Shown here: piece after piece, positions 1 through 8,025 of the stretch
Position numbering within the stretch: the stretch's first letter is position 1
Layout of the letters: every line of letters begins with the position of its first letter
Origin: Streptomyces sp. H39-S7
GTDB lineage: Bacteria > Actinomycetota > Actinomycetes > Streptomycetales > Streptomycetaceae
Reading direction: 5' to 3'
Length of the DNA stretch: 64,000 bases
Assembly (NCBI RefSeq): GCF_027158205.1
Contig: NZ_JAPVLU010000041.1
Location: 23,276 to 87,275, forward strand
Position numbers and translations under genes: made by a program
Notes under the pieces: generated by a model
Databases searched by the model: none
Told to the model about the DNA's origin: nothing
Seen by the model: the letters and a program-made list of their open reading frames with translations, nothing else

Positions 1-377
1 TGCGACAGCACCACGTAGTCGAACGCGTCGTCCGGGAACGAGACCGCCTCGTCCAGCACGTCGACGCCGAACCGGATGTCGATCCGCGACCCGAGCGGCC
101 CGTCGGCCAGGAACGCCGCCGACTCCCCGAGCGTGACCGGGCTGCCGTACGAGGGCTCCGCGATGTCCACCCCGACCACCCGCCCACCGGGCCCGACCGC
201 GTCCGCGAGCACCGCGGTCATGTCCCCCTGCCCGCACCCGACTTCGAGCACCGAGGCCCCGGCCGGAATCCCCCACCCGTCCACCAGCCCCACCCGGAAC
301 CGCGTCTGATCCCGCTGCACCCCGAGATGCCCCACAGAAGCCGCCATGGCCCCCGCAATGATCTCAACCCTGTCCAC
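1..377 (-). CDS. SAM-dependent methyltransferase, N-terminal part (3' end outside window)
   Basis: The reverse strand reads from a GTG at 377, preceded 7 nt upstream by GGGAG, into an open frame that leaves the window at position 1. Around residues 40-55 the glycine-rich motif VLEVGCGQGDMTAVL is a class I Rossmann-fold SAM-binding loop (motif I), followed by VVGVDIAEPSYG, which places the acidic residue (D) at the end of beta-2. About 125 residues are visible. An internal ATG at 347 is an alternative start. The substrate cannot be told from this fragment. The methyltransferase class is clear; the specific role is unknown. Confidence 0.8.
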   Translation of the reverse strand, partial: MDRVEIIAGAMAASVGHLGVQRDQTRFRVGLVDGWGIPAGASVLEVGCGQGDMTAVLADAVGPGGRVVGVDIAEPSYGSPVTLGESAAFLADGPLGSRIDIRFGVDVLDEAVSFPDDAFDYVVLS

Positions 378-506
378 GCGACATCTCCCTGCTCAGCCCT
401 GCCGCCCCCGCCGCAGCGACTGTAGGTGAGACCCGACGAAAGGGCCCGGGCTTTTCCGCCGTGCCGTCCTCCGTGATCCGGTCGGGCCGTGAGATCCGAG
501 CACATT

Positions 507-560
507 AATACTTTCATTCACGATAGTATCTGAGGCGCTACTATCTATAGCGCCAGTATT
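507..560. promoter_or_regulatory. Nested inverted repeats upstream of the AAA ATPase gene
   Basis: An AT-rich stretch in otherwise GC-rich DNA contains three overlapping inverted repeats. AATACT (507-512) pairs with AGTATT (555-560). GATAGTA (522-528) pairs with TACTATC (539-545). GGCGCTA (534-540) pairs with TAGCGCC (548-554). They lie about 30 bp before the ATG of the ATPase gene, so they are a good candidate promoter/operator. No regulator is identified. Confidence 0.4.
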
Positions 561-588
561 GCCGTGTCGCCACGACGGGATCTTCCTC

Positions 589-2010
589 ATGCACCGCTTC
601 ATCGGCAGGGACCGAGAACTGCGTACGCTGCGAAATGCGCTCGCCGAGGTCGGAGAAGCCGGCGGCGCGGCCCAGCCCGGCCAGTGCGTGCTCATGCGCG
701 GCAGGCGGCGGGTCGGGAAGTCCACGCTGGTCGAGGAGTTCCTCCGGCAGACGGAGGTTCCCCACCTCTTCTTCACCGCCAGCGGCGGCTCGGCCGAGGA
801 CGAGCTGGCGGAACTGCTCGACGCTGCGGCGGGATCCACCCTGCCGGGTCGCTCGCTCTTCGCGGAGGAGACGCCGAGCCAGTGGAACGCGGCCTTCCGG
901 CTCCTGGCGGAGATCCTGCCGGATGACACCCCGAGCGTGGTGGTGATCGATGAGGTGCCCTACCTCATGGAGCGCATCGACGCCTTCGAGGGCATGCTCC
1001 AGCGGGCCTGGGACCGGTTGCTCAGCCGTAAACCGGTCCTGTTGCTGCTGGTCGGTTCGGATCTGTCGATGATGGAGGCGCTCAACAGCTACGACCGGCC
1101 GTTCCATCAGCGTGGGCGGGAGATGGTCGTGGGTGCACTGAACCCGGCCGACATCGGCGAGATGCTCGGCCTGGAGCCGGCCGCGGCCTTCGACGCCGCA
1201 CTGATCACCGGCGGGTTGCCGCTGATCTGCCGGGAGTGGCAGGCCGGTAGCTCCATGTGGGAGTTCCTCGAAGCGGCGCTGGAGAACCCGATCTCCGCTC
1301 TCCTGGTCTCGGCCGAGCGGTCGCTCGCTGCGGAGTTTCCCCCGCAGGCGATGGGCAGAGAGGTGCTGCGGGCGATCGGGTCGGGCGAGCGGACCTTCAC
1401 CAATATCGCGCGCGCTGCCGGCGGCATCGCCCACAGCACCCTCAGCAGGGCGGCGGATCTGCTGATCGACAAGCGCGTCGTCGCGGCCGAACTTCCGGTC
1501 TCGCTGCACCCCTCGAAAGAGCGGCGCTATCGGGTGGCGGATCCGTATCTGCGGTTCTGGCTGGCATTCCTTGATCCGCACATGGCGGAGATCGAGCGCA
1601 TGCGCGGCGACCTCACCCTGGCCCGGGTCAGGGACCAGTGGTCCAGTTGGCGGGGACGCGCCGTCGAGCCGTTGATCCGCGAGTCTCTCGCCCGCCTTCT
1701 ACCTGACGGCGAACTGCCCGCCGCCCCGGTTGTCGGCGGCTACTGGACCCGCAGCAACGATATCGAGATCGACCTCGTGGGCGCCGACCGGCAGCCCGTA
1801 GCCAAGCAGTTGCTCTTCCTGGGGTCGGTCAAGTGGCTGGAGACATCCCCCTTCGACGCCCACGACCTGGCCGCCCTGCACAAGCACAGAGCCGCGCTCA
1901 CCGACGATCCGATCCCACTCGTCGCCGTCTCCCGAAACGGCGTCAGCTGCTCCGGACTCCAGGCGACATTCGGGCCGGAAGAACTGCTCAGCGCCTGGCG
2001 CGCCCGCTGA
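589..2010 (+). CDS. ATP-binding protein, archaeal-type AAA ATPase with DUF234-like C-terminus
   Basis: This 473-residue protein begins at the first ATG of the frame (upstream TTG at 559 rejected). It opens with FIGRDRELRTLRNAL, the typical N-terminus of the archaeal ATPase family (PF01637). A Walker A loop, GRRRVGKST, lies at residues 38-46 and a Walker B strand, VVVIDEVPYL, at 117-126 with acidic D121/E122. The C-terminal third, with WLAFLDPH and a nuclease-like stretch ending in FLGSVKW, resembles the DUF234 module (PF03008) commonly fused to these ATPases. Family members are STAND/MNS-like P-loop ATPases, often of unknown function and often near mobile DNA. Family assignment is solid; the role is not known. 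Confidence 0.8.
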   Translation: MHRFIGRDRELRTLRNALAEVGEAGGAAQPGQCVLMRGRRRVGKSTLVEEFLRQTEVPHLFFTASGGSAEDELAELLDAAAGSTLPGRSLFAEETPSQWNAAFRLLAEILPDDTPSVVVIDEVPYLMERIDAFEGMLQRAWDRLLSRKPVLLLLVGSDLSMMEALNSYDRPFHQRGREMVVGALNPADIGEMLGLEPAAAFDAALITGGLPLICREWQAGSSMWEFLEAALENPISALLVSAERSLAAEFPPQAMGREVLRAIGSGERTFTNIARAAGGIAHSTLSRAADLLIDKRVVAAELPVSLHPSKERRYRVADPYLRFWLAFLDPHMAEIERMRGDLTLARVRDQWSSWRGRAVEPLIRESLARLLPDGELPAAPVVGGYWTRSNDIEIDLVGADRQPVAKQLLFLGSVKWLETSPFDAHDLAALHKHRAALTDDPIPLVAVSRNGVSCSGLQATFGPEELLSAWRAR

Positions 2011-2130
2011 ACCGCGGACCACGCGAAGTCGGCGGTGGGCCCTGCCTGTGATGGTTCGCCGATAGGACCGAAGGTTGATGACGGCCATGAGGGGCCGAAA
2101 AGGTTGCTGTACCCCTTAGCGCCCCAAACG

Positions 2131-2172
2131 CGTCAGAGGCCCTGCCGGATTTCTCCGGCAGGGCCTCTGACG
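2131..2172. terminator. Perfect 19-bp hairpin next to the left att copy
   Basis: Arms 2131-2149 and 2154-2172 are perfectly complementary with loop TTTC. The core (AGAGGCCCT..CGGA) is the same as in hairpins at 26916-26955 and 27855-27888. It lies 13 bp from the left tRNA-Pro att copy, exactly where a terminator of the uninterrupted tRNA-Pro gene (reading right to left) would lie. Positions 2011-2130 hold no gene, but a GCTGTACCC motif at 2106-2114 matches the motif beside the other two hairpins. Confidence 0.6.
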
Positions 2173-2185
2173 TGCTGTGTTACAT

Positions 2186-2229
2186 GGTCGGGGTGGCGGG
2201 ATTTGAACCCACGGCCTCTTCGTCCCGAA
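2186..2229. repeat. Left attachment site copy (3' half of tRNA-Pro)
   Basis: These 44 bp are identical to 27895-27938, which is the 3' half of the intact tRNA-Pro gene from the T-arm end through the anticodon loop, plus 3 bp downstream. The match stops abruptly at 2230, inside what would be the anticodon stem. This is the duplicated core expected when a tyrosine integrase inserts an element into the 3' end of a tRNA gene. Confidence 0.9.
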
Positions 2230-2315
2230 TCACGGGCACCGCGGTCGGTGAGGTCATCTACGCACGTCAGAGGCAGCGCAAGGGTCGTTAAAGGTCGCCG
2301 CTGGCCGCCCTGGTT

Positions 2316-2337
2316 GCTGTACTTCGCTGCTGTACTT
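2316..2337 (+). repeat. Direct repeats GCTGTACTT (candidate integrase arm sites)
   Basis: GCTGTACTT occurs at 2316-2324 and 2329-2337 (13-bp period), close to the left att core. The same or nearly the same motif occurs at 27827-27835 beside the right core, at 26891-26899 after the integrase gene, and at 2106-2114. Repeats of this kind on both arms of a core are what integrase arm-type binding sites look like. The flanking stretch 2283-2340 also resembles the integrase 3' end at 26862-26915, so it may instead be a relic of an older insertion. Confidence 0.4.
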
Positions 2338-2523
2338 CCGGCACTGCCTGAACGTCGAGTACCGGCTCGGGAGTGCAGTCAGTACTCCATGGCTAATCGT
2401 CGGTACGTGGCCGGCGAGCGCGCCTGATGTTCGTAGAACCGGTCCCGCCCGAAGACTGCATCCAGACGCGGGGGAGTGCGCGGTGAAGTTGTCTCCGGTC
2501 GGGACCGGCGTTCTGGCGGCTGA

Positions 2524-2676
2524 TCACGTGACGGCGTTGTCCGGGGCGGAGAGCGGGAGCGTCGCGGAATCAGCGTGGTTGACGACGTGATGGACGTCGA
2601 GCGCCAAGTCGTCGAGGCCGAGGGCACAGCCCACGATCCAAAACAGAGCGAGGATGTTGCTGGGGAAGTCGCTCAC
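2524..2676 (-). CDS. Possible small protein, 50 aa
   Basis: A GTG at 2676 opens a 50-codon frame with strongly G/C third positions and a hydrophobic N-terminal stretch (NILALFWIVGCALGL) that could be a single membrane helix, followed by a polar tail. There is no clear ribosome binding site and I recognise no family. The surrounding 2230-2921 otherwise holds no convincing gene; it is old, mixed sequence at the element's left end. Treat this as a weak call. Confidence 0.25.
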   Translation of the reverse strand: MSDFPSNILALFWIVGCALGLDDLALDVHHVVNHADSATLPLSAPDNAVT

Positions 2677-2921
2677 CGAGTCACGTCCGTTTCGTCGGGG
2701 GTTTGCAGATCGAGGAGGTTGGCACACCATTCGCGGCCGCAACGTCCAGCGTGGCCCGCTCGCGCTCACCGCGGCGGGGACCTGCGGTACCCGGCGCGGG
2801 GAGTGGCCATCGGATATTCGTCGTCGGGCGCGTAAAGATCGTGTAAGTTCGGTGACGGTGTGCCGGGAAGTCTGGTCGGCGATCGCTTTGGCGATCCTTC
2901 TGCCGATCCAGGGAGTTTCCT

Positions 2922-4247
2922 GTGGTACTTGTCGCGGTGTTCGGTGTTGCGCTGCTGGTTGCGGTGCTGGTGTCCGGCCTGGCCGCCCGTTCCGTTCTCT
3001 CCACGTCCTTGCTGTTCTTGCTCGCCGGCGCCGTGGTGGGTGATGGGGCGTTGGGCTTGGTGCACATCGCCCCGGACAGCTCGTTGGTGACCGCGACCGC
3101 GGATTTGGCGCTATTCACGGTGCTGTTCACCGACGGCATGCACGTCTCGTTCCCCAGCCTGCGTAGTGCGTGGCGTCACCCCGCCCGCGCTCTGGGCATC
3201 GGGATGCCGTTGGCGTTCGGCGGTGTGGCGGTGCTGACGCACTATCTGGTGGGGTTGGACTGGACGACGTCGTTGTTGGTGGGTGCGGTGCTGTCGCCGA
3301 CCGATCCGGTGTTCGCTTCGGCGATCGTGGGCCGCAAAGAGGTGCCGGCTCGGTTGCGGCAGTTGCTGAACGTGGAGTCGGGCCTCAATGACGGGCTGGC
3401 GTTGCCGGTGGTGCTGGTCCTGATCACCGCAGCCGGTCCGTTGCACGCCGAGGGCAGCGGGTCGCTGGGTGTGGTGGGCCTGGAGCTGGCCGGTGGCCTG
3501 GCGCTGGGCGTGGTGGTGCCGCTGCTGGTCACGGCCGTGGTGCGGCTGCCGGGGTTGGGTGCGGAGCCGCGTCTGCAGCCGCTGGGGCCGCTGGCGATCG
3601 GCATCGTCCTGTACGCGGCCTGCCACCTGACCGGTGCGAACCCTTACCTGGCGGCTTTCGCCGCCGGAGCGGTGCTGGCCTCCGCCGCCCCGCAGACCAC
3701 CCACGCCTTCGAAGCCCTGGGCGAGGCGCTCGCGGAGCTGAGCAAGTTCGCCGCCCTGCTGGTCTTCGGCGCGCTGCTGACCCCGGCCCTGTTCGGGAGC
3801 CTGTCGGTGGGCGGGTATGTGGTGGTGGTCCTGGCGATCGTGTTGATCCGCCCGGCTTCGCTGCTGATCGCCCTGCTGGGCACGCGTATCGACCGCCGGG
3901 AGCGGTGGGTGGCGGCCTGGTTCGGTCCCAAGGGCTTCGCGTCAGTGGTCTACGGGCTGCTGGTGCTGCAGGCCGGAATCCCGCACGGCGAACAGGCATA
4001 CACCCTGATCGCGGTGTGTATCGCGGTGTCCATCGCGGTGCACTCCAGCAGCGATGTCCCCATCGCCCGCCTCTTCCACGTCGACGACCTGATCGGCATC
4101 CCGGACGACGAGGACGACATCACGGCCGACGTCGTCGAAGGCCGCAACCCGCAACCACCCCTGCCGTCCCAGGCCGCTGACCCTGCACCCCGCCCCGCGG
4201 GGGCGGACACCTCACAGGACAAGGAGTCCCGACGTGCGCGCACGTGA
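2922..4247 (+). CDS. Cation:proton antiporter (CPA1/NhaP type)
   Basis: This 441-residue integral membrane protein starts at a GTG with GGGAG 6 nt upstream. It has about 12 hydrophobic helices through residue 375. The conserved ion-site segments of monovalent cation/proton antiporters-1 are visible: SPTDPVFASAIVG near residue 125 and NVESGLNDG near 150, which carry the paired acidic residues. The last 60 residues are soluble, acidic and proline-rich (DDEDDITADVVEG). It should exchange Na+ or K+ for H+ across the cell membrane. It is the first gene of a tightly packed operon: the CBS gene starts 14 nt before its stop. The ion is unknown. Confidence 0.88.
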   Translation: MVLVAVFGVALLVAVLVSGLAARSVLSTSLLFLLAGAVVGDGALGLVHIAPDSSLVTATADLALFTVLFTDGMHVSFPSLRSAWRHPARALGIGMPLAFGGVAVLTHYLVGLDWTTSLLVGAVLSPTDPVFASAIVGRKEVPARLRQLLNVESGLNDGLALPVVLVLITAAGPLHAEGSGSLGVVGLELAGGLALGVVVPLLVTAVVRLPGLGAEPRLQPLGPLAIGIVLYAACHLTGANPYLAAFAAGAVLASAAPQTTHAFEALGEALAELSKFAALLVFGALLTPALFGSLSVGGYVVVVLAIVLIRPASLLIALLGTRIDRRERWVAAWFGPKGFASVVYGLLVLQAGIPHGEQAYTLIAVCIAVSIAVHSSSDVPIARLFHVDDLIGIPDDEDDITADVVEGRNPQPPLPSQAADPAPRPAGADTSQDKESRRART

Positions 4248-4701
4248 CCTCGCCGAGCCCTACCCCAGCATCGGGGAGAGCGATGACGCGCTGGCCGGAG
4301 CCCGGCTTTTGGCCGAGCAACGCCTGCCCGCTGTTCTGGTCCTGGACGCCTACGGCCTGCCGAAGGCGATCCTGCCCGCCTCGCAGTTGGTACGCCTGCT
4401 GGTGCCGAACTACGTCCTGGAGGACCCCACCTTGGCGGCGGTGATCGATGAGGCCCACGCCGACCGGCTGTGTCAGGCGCTGGCCGGTCGCACGGTCGGC
4501 CAGGTTCTGCCCACGGGCGCCACGCCGCCACCGGTCGCCGATGCCGACGACACGGCAGTAGAGGTTGCCGCACTGATGGCGACCTCCCGCAGCCCGCTGG
4601 TCGCCGTCGTCGAACACGCCGCCGACCGGCACGGGCAGGGCCGGCTGCTGGGGGTTATCACCGCCTCCCGCCTCCTTGAGCGCCTGCTGGGTGCGGTATG
4701 A
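4234..4701 (+). CDS. CBS-domain protein
   Basis: This 155-residue soluble protein starts at a GTG with AAGGAG 8 nt upstream, overlapping the antiporter gene by 14 nt and the following permease by 4 nt. The sequence shows two CBS-like repeats, roughly residues 1-70 (LPAVLVLDAYGLPKAILPASQLVRLL) and 90-150 (RSPLVAVVEH..RLLGVITASRLLERLL). CBS pairs bind adenosine nucleotides and often gate transporters. Its translational coupling to two transporter genes suggests it regulates one of them by sensing nucleotide or energy state. The role is inferred; the domain is clear. Confidence 0.8.
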   Translation: MRARDLAEPYPSIGESDDALAGARLLAEQRLPAVLVLDAYGLPKAILPASQLVRLLVPNYVLEDPTLAAVIDEAHADRLCQALAGRTVGQVLPTGATPPPVADADDTAVEVAALMATSRSPLVAVVEHAADRHGQGRLLGVITASRLLERLLGAV

Positions 4702-5996
4702 ACAACTGGCACGCCTGGGCAGCCCTGGCGGTCTTCGCCGGCGCCTACGTTCTGATCATCACCGAATGGGTGCACCGGGTCGCTGCCGCCCTGGGCGGCG
4801 CCGCCCTCATGCTCGCGCTGCGCGCCACGGACGCGGACGCCGCGTTCTTCTCCACCGATTCCGGCATCGACTGGAACGTCATCTTCCTGCTGCTGGGCAT
4901 GATGATGATCGTCGGTGTGCTGCGCCGCACGGGACTGTTCGAGTTCCTGGCGATCTGGGCGGTCAAACGCGCCCACGCCAAACCCTTCCGCGTCATGGTG
5001 ATGCTGGTGGTCATCACCGCGGTGGCCTCCGCGCTGCTGGACAACGTCACCACCGTGCTGCTCGTCGCCCCCGTCACCCTCCTGGTGTGCGAGCGCCTCA
5101 ATCTGCCGGTGGCACCGTTCCTGATCGCCGAAGTGCTGGCCTCCAACATCGGCGGCATCGCCACCCTCGTCGGCGACCCGCCCAACATCATCATCGCCAG
5201 CCGCGCGGGCCTGAACTTCAACGACTTCCTCGTCCACCTCGCCCCACTGGCCGTGATCCTGACCGCCGTACTGGTAGGCATGTGCCGGTTCATGTTCCGC
5301 AAAGCGTTCATCTACGACGAACACCGCGCCGCCGAGGTGATGGCGCTCAGCGAACGGGAAGCCATCCGCGACCGCCGACTGCTCGCCCAGGGCCTGATCG
5401 TGCTCGGCCTGGTGGTCGCCGCGTTCGTCCTGCACCCGGTGCTGCACTACGAACCCAGCGTCGTGGCCCTGCTCGGCGCCGGACTGCTGGTCGCCATCAG
5501 CCCGGTCAAAACCAACGACGTCCTGGCGGACGTGGAATGGCCCACCCTGGCGTTCTTCGCCGGCCTGTTCATCATGGTCGGCGCCCTGATCGAAACCGGC
5601 GTCATCACCGAAGTCTCCACCGCCCTGGCCGACGCCACCGGCGGCAACCCGCTGGGCGCCACCATGCTGCTGCTCGGCGCGTCCGCGATCCTGTCCGGCA
5701 TCGTCGACAACATCCCCTACGTCGCAACCATGGCGCCCATCACCGCCGACCTCGTCCACACCGTCGGCGACCCCCACGGACCCGTCCTGTGGTGGGCCCT
5801 GGCCGCAGGCGCCGACCTGGGCGGCAACGCCACCGCCATCGGCGCCTCCGCCAACGTCGTCGTCCTGGGCATCGCAGAGCGCAACCGCACCCCCATCAGC
5901 TTTTGGACCTTCACCCGCTACGGAGCCCCCGTCGCCGCCGTCACCATCACCGTCTCCGCCCTCTACATCTGGCTCCGCTACTTCGCCCTCGCCTAA
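4698..5996 (+). CDS. SLC13/ArsB/NhaD-type anion or ion permease
   Basis: This 432-residue membrane protein has 10-12 predicted helices. It matches the ArsB/NhaD/P-protein branch of the ion transporter superfamily: LLDNVTTVLLVAPVTLLV near residue 110, SNIGGIATLVGDPPNIII near 150 and SGIVDNIPYVATMAP near 335 are the two inverted-repeat signature segments with conserved Asp-Asn and Asn-Ile-Gly-Gly. Members move arsenite, dicarboxylates or sodium. No ArsR, ArsC or ArsA gene is adjacent, and it is coupled by ATGA overlap to a CBS protein, so ion/proton exchange is as likely as arsenite export. Substrate unresolved. Confidence 0.82.
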   Translation: MNNWHAWAALAVFAGAYVLIITEWVHRVAAALGGAALMLALRATDADAAFFSTDSGIDWNVIFLLLGMMMIVGVLRRTGLFEFLAIWAVKRAHAKPFRVMVMLVVITAVASALLDNVTTVLLVAPVTLLVCERLNLPVAPFLIAEVLASNIGGIATLVGDPPNIIIASRAGLNFNDFLVHLAPLAVILTAVLVGMCRFMFRKAFIYDEHRAAEVMALSEREAIRDRRLLAQGLIVLGLVVAAFVLHPVLHYEPSVVALLGAGLLVAISPVKTNDVLADVEWPTLAFFAGLFIMVGALIETGVITEVSTALADATGGNPLGATMLLLGASAILSGIVDNIPYVATMAPITADLVHTVGDPHGPVLWWALAAGADLGGNATAIGASANVVVLGIAERNRTPISFWTFTRYGAPVAAVTITVSALYIWLRYFALA

Positions 5997-6069
5997 CGAC
6001 CCGGTCGGCAGCCACCGCTGCACCCCGGCCGGCCCCCCTTCACCACATCGCAACCACGACAGGCCCCCG

Positions 6070-6381
6070 ATGAACCCCACCATCAACTGGTCGGCCCTGG
6101 CCATCAGCAGCGCCGTCCTGCTCCCCCTCAGTATCCTGCCGCTCCTCGGCGCCCCGCTGCCACAGCTGGCATCCCGCTTCACCCACCGCCGGATCCTCAG
6201 GCTGTGCGCGCTGCTGTACAACGGGGTCGTGGCCGTCAACACCATTCCGCGACTGGCCCACGCCCAAGTGGACATTCTCATGCTCTGCACCGGCATCGGC
6301 ATAGCCATGGCGCTCCTGACACTGACCCTCACCACCATCGCCGCCGTCGTACAACCTGGGTCCGCCCGTCCACGGCCCTGA
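6070..6381 (+). CDS. Small membrane protein, 103 aa
   Basis: The product has three hydrophobic segments (about residues 8-28, 43-58 and 68-93) separated by short basic loops (RFTHRRILRL), and a short proline/arginine tail. It follows the permease gene by 73 nt in the same direction and precedes the STAS gene by 45 nt, so it probably belongs to the same transcript. I do not recognise a family. It could be an accessory subunit of one of the two transporters. Confidence 0.6.
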   Translation: MNPTINWSALAISSAVLLPLSILPLLGAPLPQLASRFTHRRILRLCALLYNGVVAVNTIPRLAHAQVDILMLCTGIGIAMALLTLTLTTIAAVVQPGSARPRP

Positions 6382-6426
6382 TCGGGCCGAGGCCAGCGGG
6401 ACCTGACGTAGCCAAGGGAAACCACC

Positions 6427-6804
6427 GTGCCGGAACGAGGATGGAAAGCATGGCGCGCAGCGCGCGCCCTGCGCCGCAACGTGCATGTCCACCGCTGTGA
6501 TCACGAGAGCGTCGTGGTGAGCCTGCACGGCGACATCAACCACGACAACGCCGCGCCGATCGGACGCCTCCTGGCCGAGCTCCTTCAAGCATCACCTGAC
6601 GAGGCCCATCTGGACTTTGCGGAAATCTCGGGTCTGGGGACGGCGGCAGGCTCGCTGTTCTTCCCTCTCATGGCAACCGCCCGCGAACAGGGCACCACCC
6701 TTATCGTCCACCGCGCCAGCCCAGCCCTGCGCACCAGTCTCCGCGGCCTCGGCCTGGATCGAGCGCTGTTCTACGACGACGAACCGGCCTGGCCGCGGTC
6801 ATGA
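6427..6804 (+). CDS. STAS-domain protein
   Basis: This 125-residue protein starts at a GTG with AAGGGA 7 nt upstream. Residues 25-115 fit a STAS fold (anti-sigma factor antagonist type): VVVSLHGDINHDNAAPIGRLLAELL, then VHLDFAEISGLGTAAGSLF, where the usual phosphorylatable Ser region is GLGTAAG. STAS domains bind anti-sigma kinases or form the cytoplasmic tail of SulP transporters. No SpoIIAB-like kinase gene lies nearby. As last gene of the ion-transport operon it may signal transporter status or be regulated by a distant kinase. Domain assignment fairly sure; partner unknown. Confidence 0.7.
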   Translation: MPERGWKAWRAARALRRNVHVHRCDHESVVVSLHGDINHDNAAPIGRLLAELLQASPDEAHLDFAEISGLGTAAGSLFFPLMATAREQGTTLIVHRASPALRTSLRGLGLDRALFYDDEPAWPRS

Positions 6805-7020
6805 CCATGCGGGGTCGGCGCGCGTCAGGTGCATCGAGTCGATGGCGCTGCCGTGAGTTGGACGCCTTGCGTGTCGGCGTGCACGTATCCATCATCCGCT
6901 CTGAGCACAGCGTCCCGCCGCCTGATGGCGACGGGACTCACGAGCGACCGGTGCCGCGGCCCACGACCGGGAATGGGGGAGGGCAACGAGCGGTGGGTGT
7001 TTGCTAGCCGGTCAGCTGAA

Positions 7021-8025
7021 TCAGACGGCGGAGCTGGCCTTGCGACGGCGCACGATGAACATCGCGCCCACACCGACCGCCACGGCCGCGCCGCCTGCGA
7101 GGGCGAGCTGCGGCATGGCGGAGGAGGAACCGGTCTCGGCCAGTCGGCCTTCCGGGGTCACCTGGATGGTGTTGGCGGGCTTCACGGTCGGCAGCGGCTT
7201 AGTGCCACCGGTCTGCGGCTTGGAGTCCGGTACGTGACCCGGCTTGGTGTTGGCCTTAAGGATGTTGAACTCGTAGAAGTTCTGACCGCTGGAGAAGACG
7301 CAGTTGCCCTTTTCGTCGGCGTAGGCGCCGATGCCGATCACGACGCCGAAACCTGCGGGGGTCGAGGCATCGGCCGCGATCCGCAAGCTCAGCTTGAACT
7401 TCTCGTGAGCCCGGACGTCGGTCCAGCCCAGGCCGCCGAAGTCCGGGTTCTCCTCGTTGAGCGAGACGTTCTGCCAGGCACCGGTGTCGGAGTTCTTGAA
7501 CTGAAGCTTCAGGTGCCGGGAGGTGTCCGAGAAGTCCTTGCCGCCTACCGCGACGGCGAACGCACCGAAGTCGACGCGCTGGTAGCTCCTGGCCGAGTTG
7601 TTCGACACGTCGATCGTGAGGCCGTGCCAGCCGCTGCCTGCGACAATCTTCGAGGGCAGACCAGTGAGAGTCGTGGTAAACGTCTTGTCCACCGGCGGAC
7701 CGTCGGATTCCGGGTCACTGGTGTCCGTGCACTTCGCCGGCGTCGGTGAGACCGTCGGCTTGGTGGAGGTGGTCGCCGTTGCTGACGCGGAGGCCGTGGC
7801 CGTCGGGGAGGCAGAGGCAGAGGTCGTGGCGGACGCGGTGGGGGCGACCTTCGTGGTGGCGGTTGCCGACGGCGAGGCGGAGGCGCTCGGGGACGCCGAG
7901 GTGGTCGCGGACACGTCGGCACCGGGGACCGTGGTGTCGGCGAAGGCGGCGGTAGCGGACAGGAGCGCGGCGGGCGCTATAACAGCGGTCGCAGCGACCG
8001 TCACCAAAGAGCGGCGAAGCTTCAT
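7021..8025 (-). CDS. LAETG-anchored cell-surface protein
   Basis: The 334-residue product has an N-terminal signal peptide (MKLRRS then hydrophobic VTVAATAVIAPAALL, probable cleavage after AFA near residue 29). A Ser/Thr/Ala/Pro low-complexity stalk covers about residues 40-110, a globular domain with two Cys about 115-270, and the C-terminus has LAETG, a hydrophobic helix and the basic tail RRRKASSAV. LAxTG is the motif recognised by class E sortases of Streptomyces, so the protein should be covalently linked to peptidoglycan. The globular domain is not recognised. The gene is monocistronic, convergent with the STAS operon. No sortase gene is in the window. Confidence 0.8.
   Translation of the reverse strand: MKLRRSLVTVAATAVIAPAALLSATAAFADTTVPGADVSATTSASPSASASPSATATTKVAPTASATTSASASPTATASASATATTSTKPTVSPTPAKCTDTSDPESDGPPVDKTFTTTLTGLPSKIVAGSGWHGLTIDVSNNSARSYQRVDFGAFAVAVGGKDFSDTSRHLKLQFKNSDTGAWQNVSLNEENPDFGGLGWTDVRAHEKFKLSLRIAADASTPAGFGVVIGIGAYADEKGNCVFSSGQNFYEFNILKANTKPGHVPDSKPQTGGTKPLPTVKPANTIQVTPEGRLAETGSSSAMPQLALAGGAAVAVGVGAMFIVRRRKASSAV

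Noticed and set aside
4698..5996. Dedicated arsenite efflux operon
   Set aside because: No arsR, arsC or arsA accompanies the permease, and the CBS and antiporter context fits ion exchange equally well.
4473..6479. 668-codon open frame on the minus strand, rich in Gly/Asp/Gln
   Set aside because: It is antisense to the clear CBS and permease genes and has the amino-acid bias typical of a shadow frame in GC-rich DNA.
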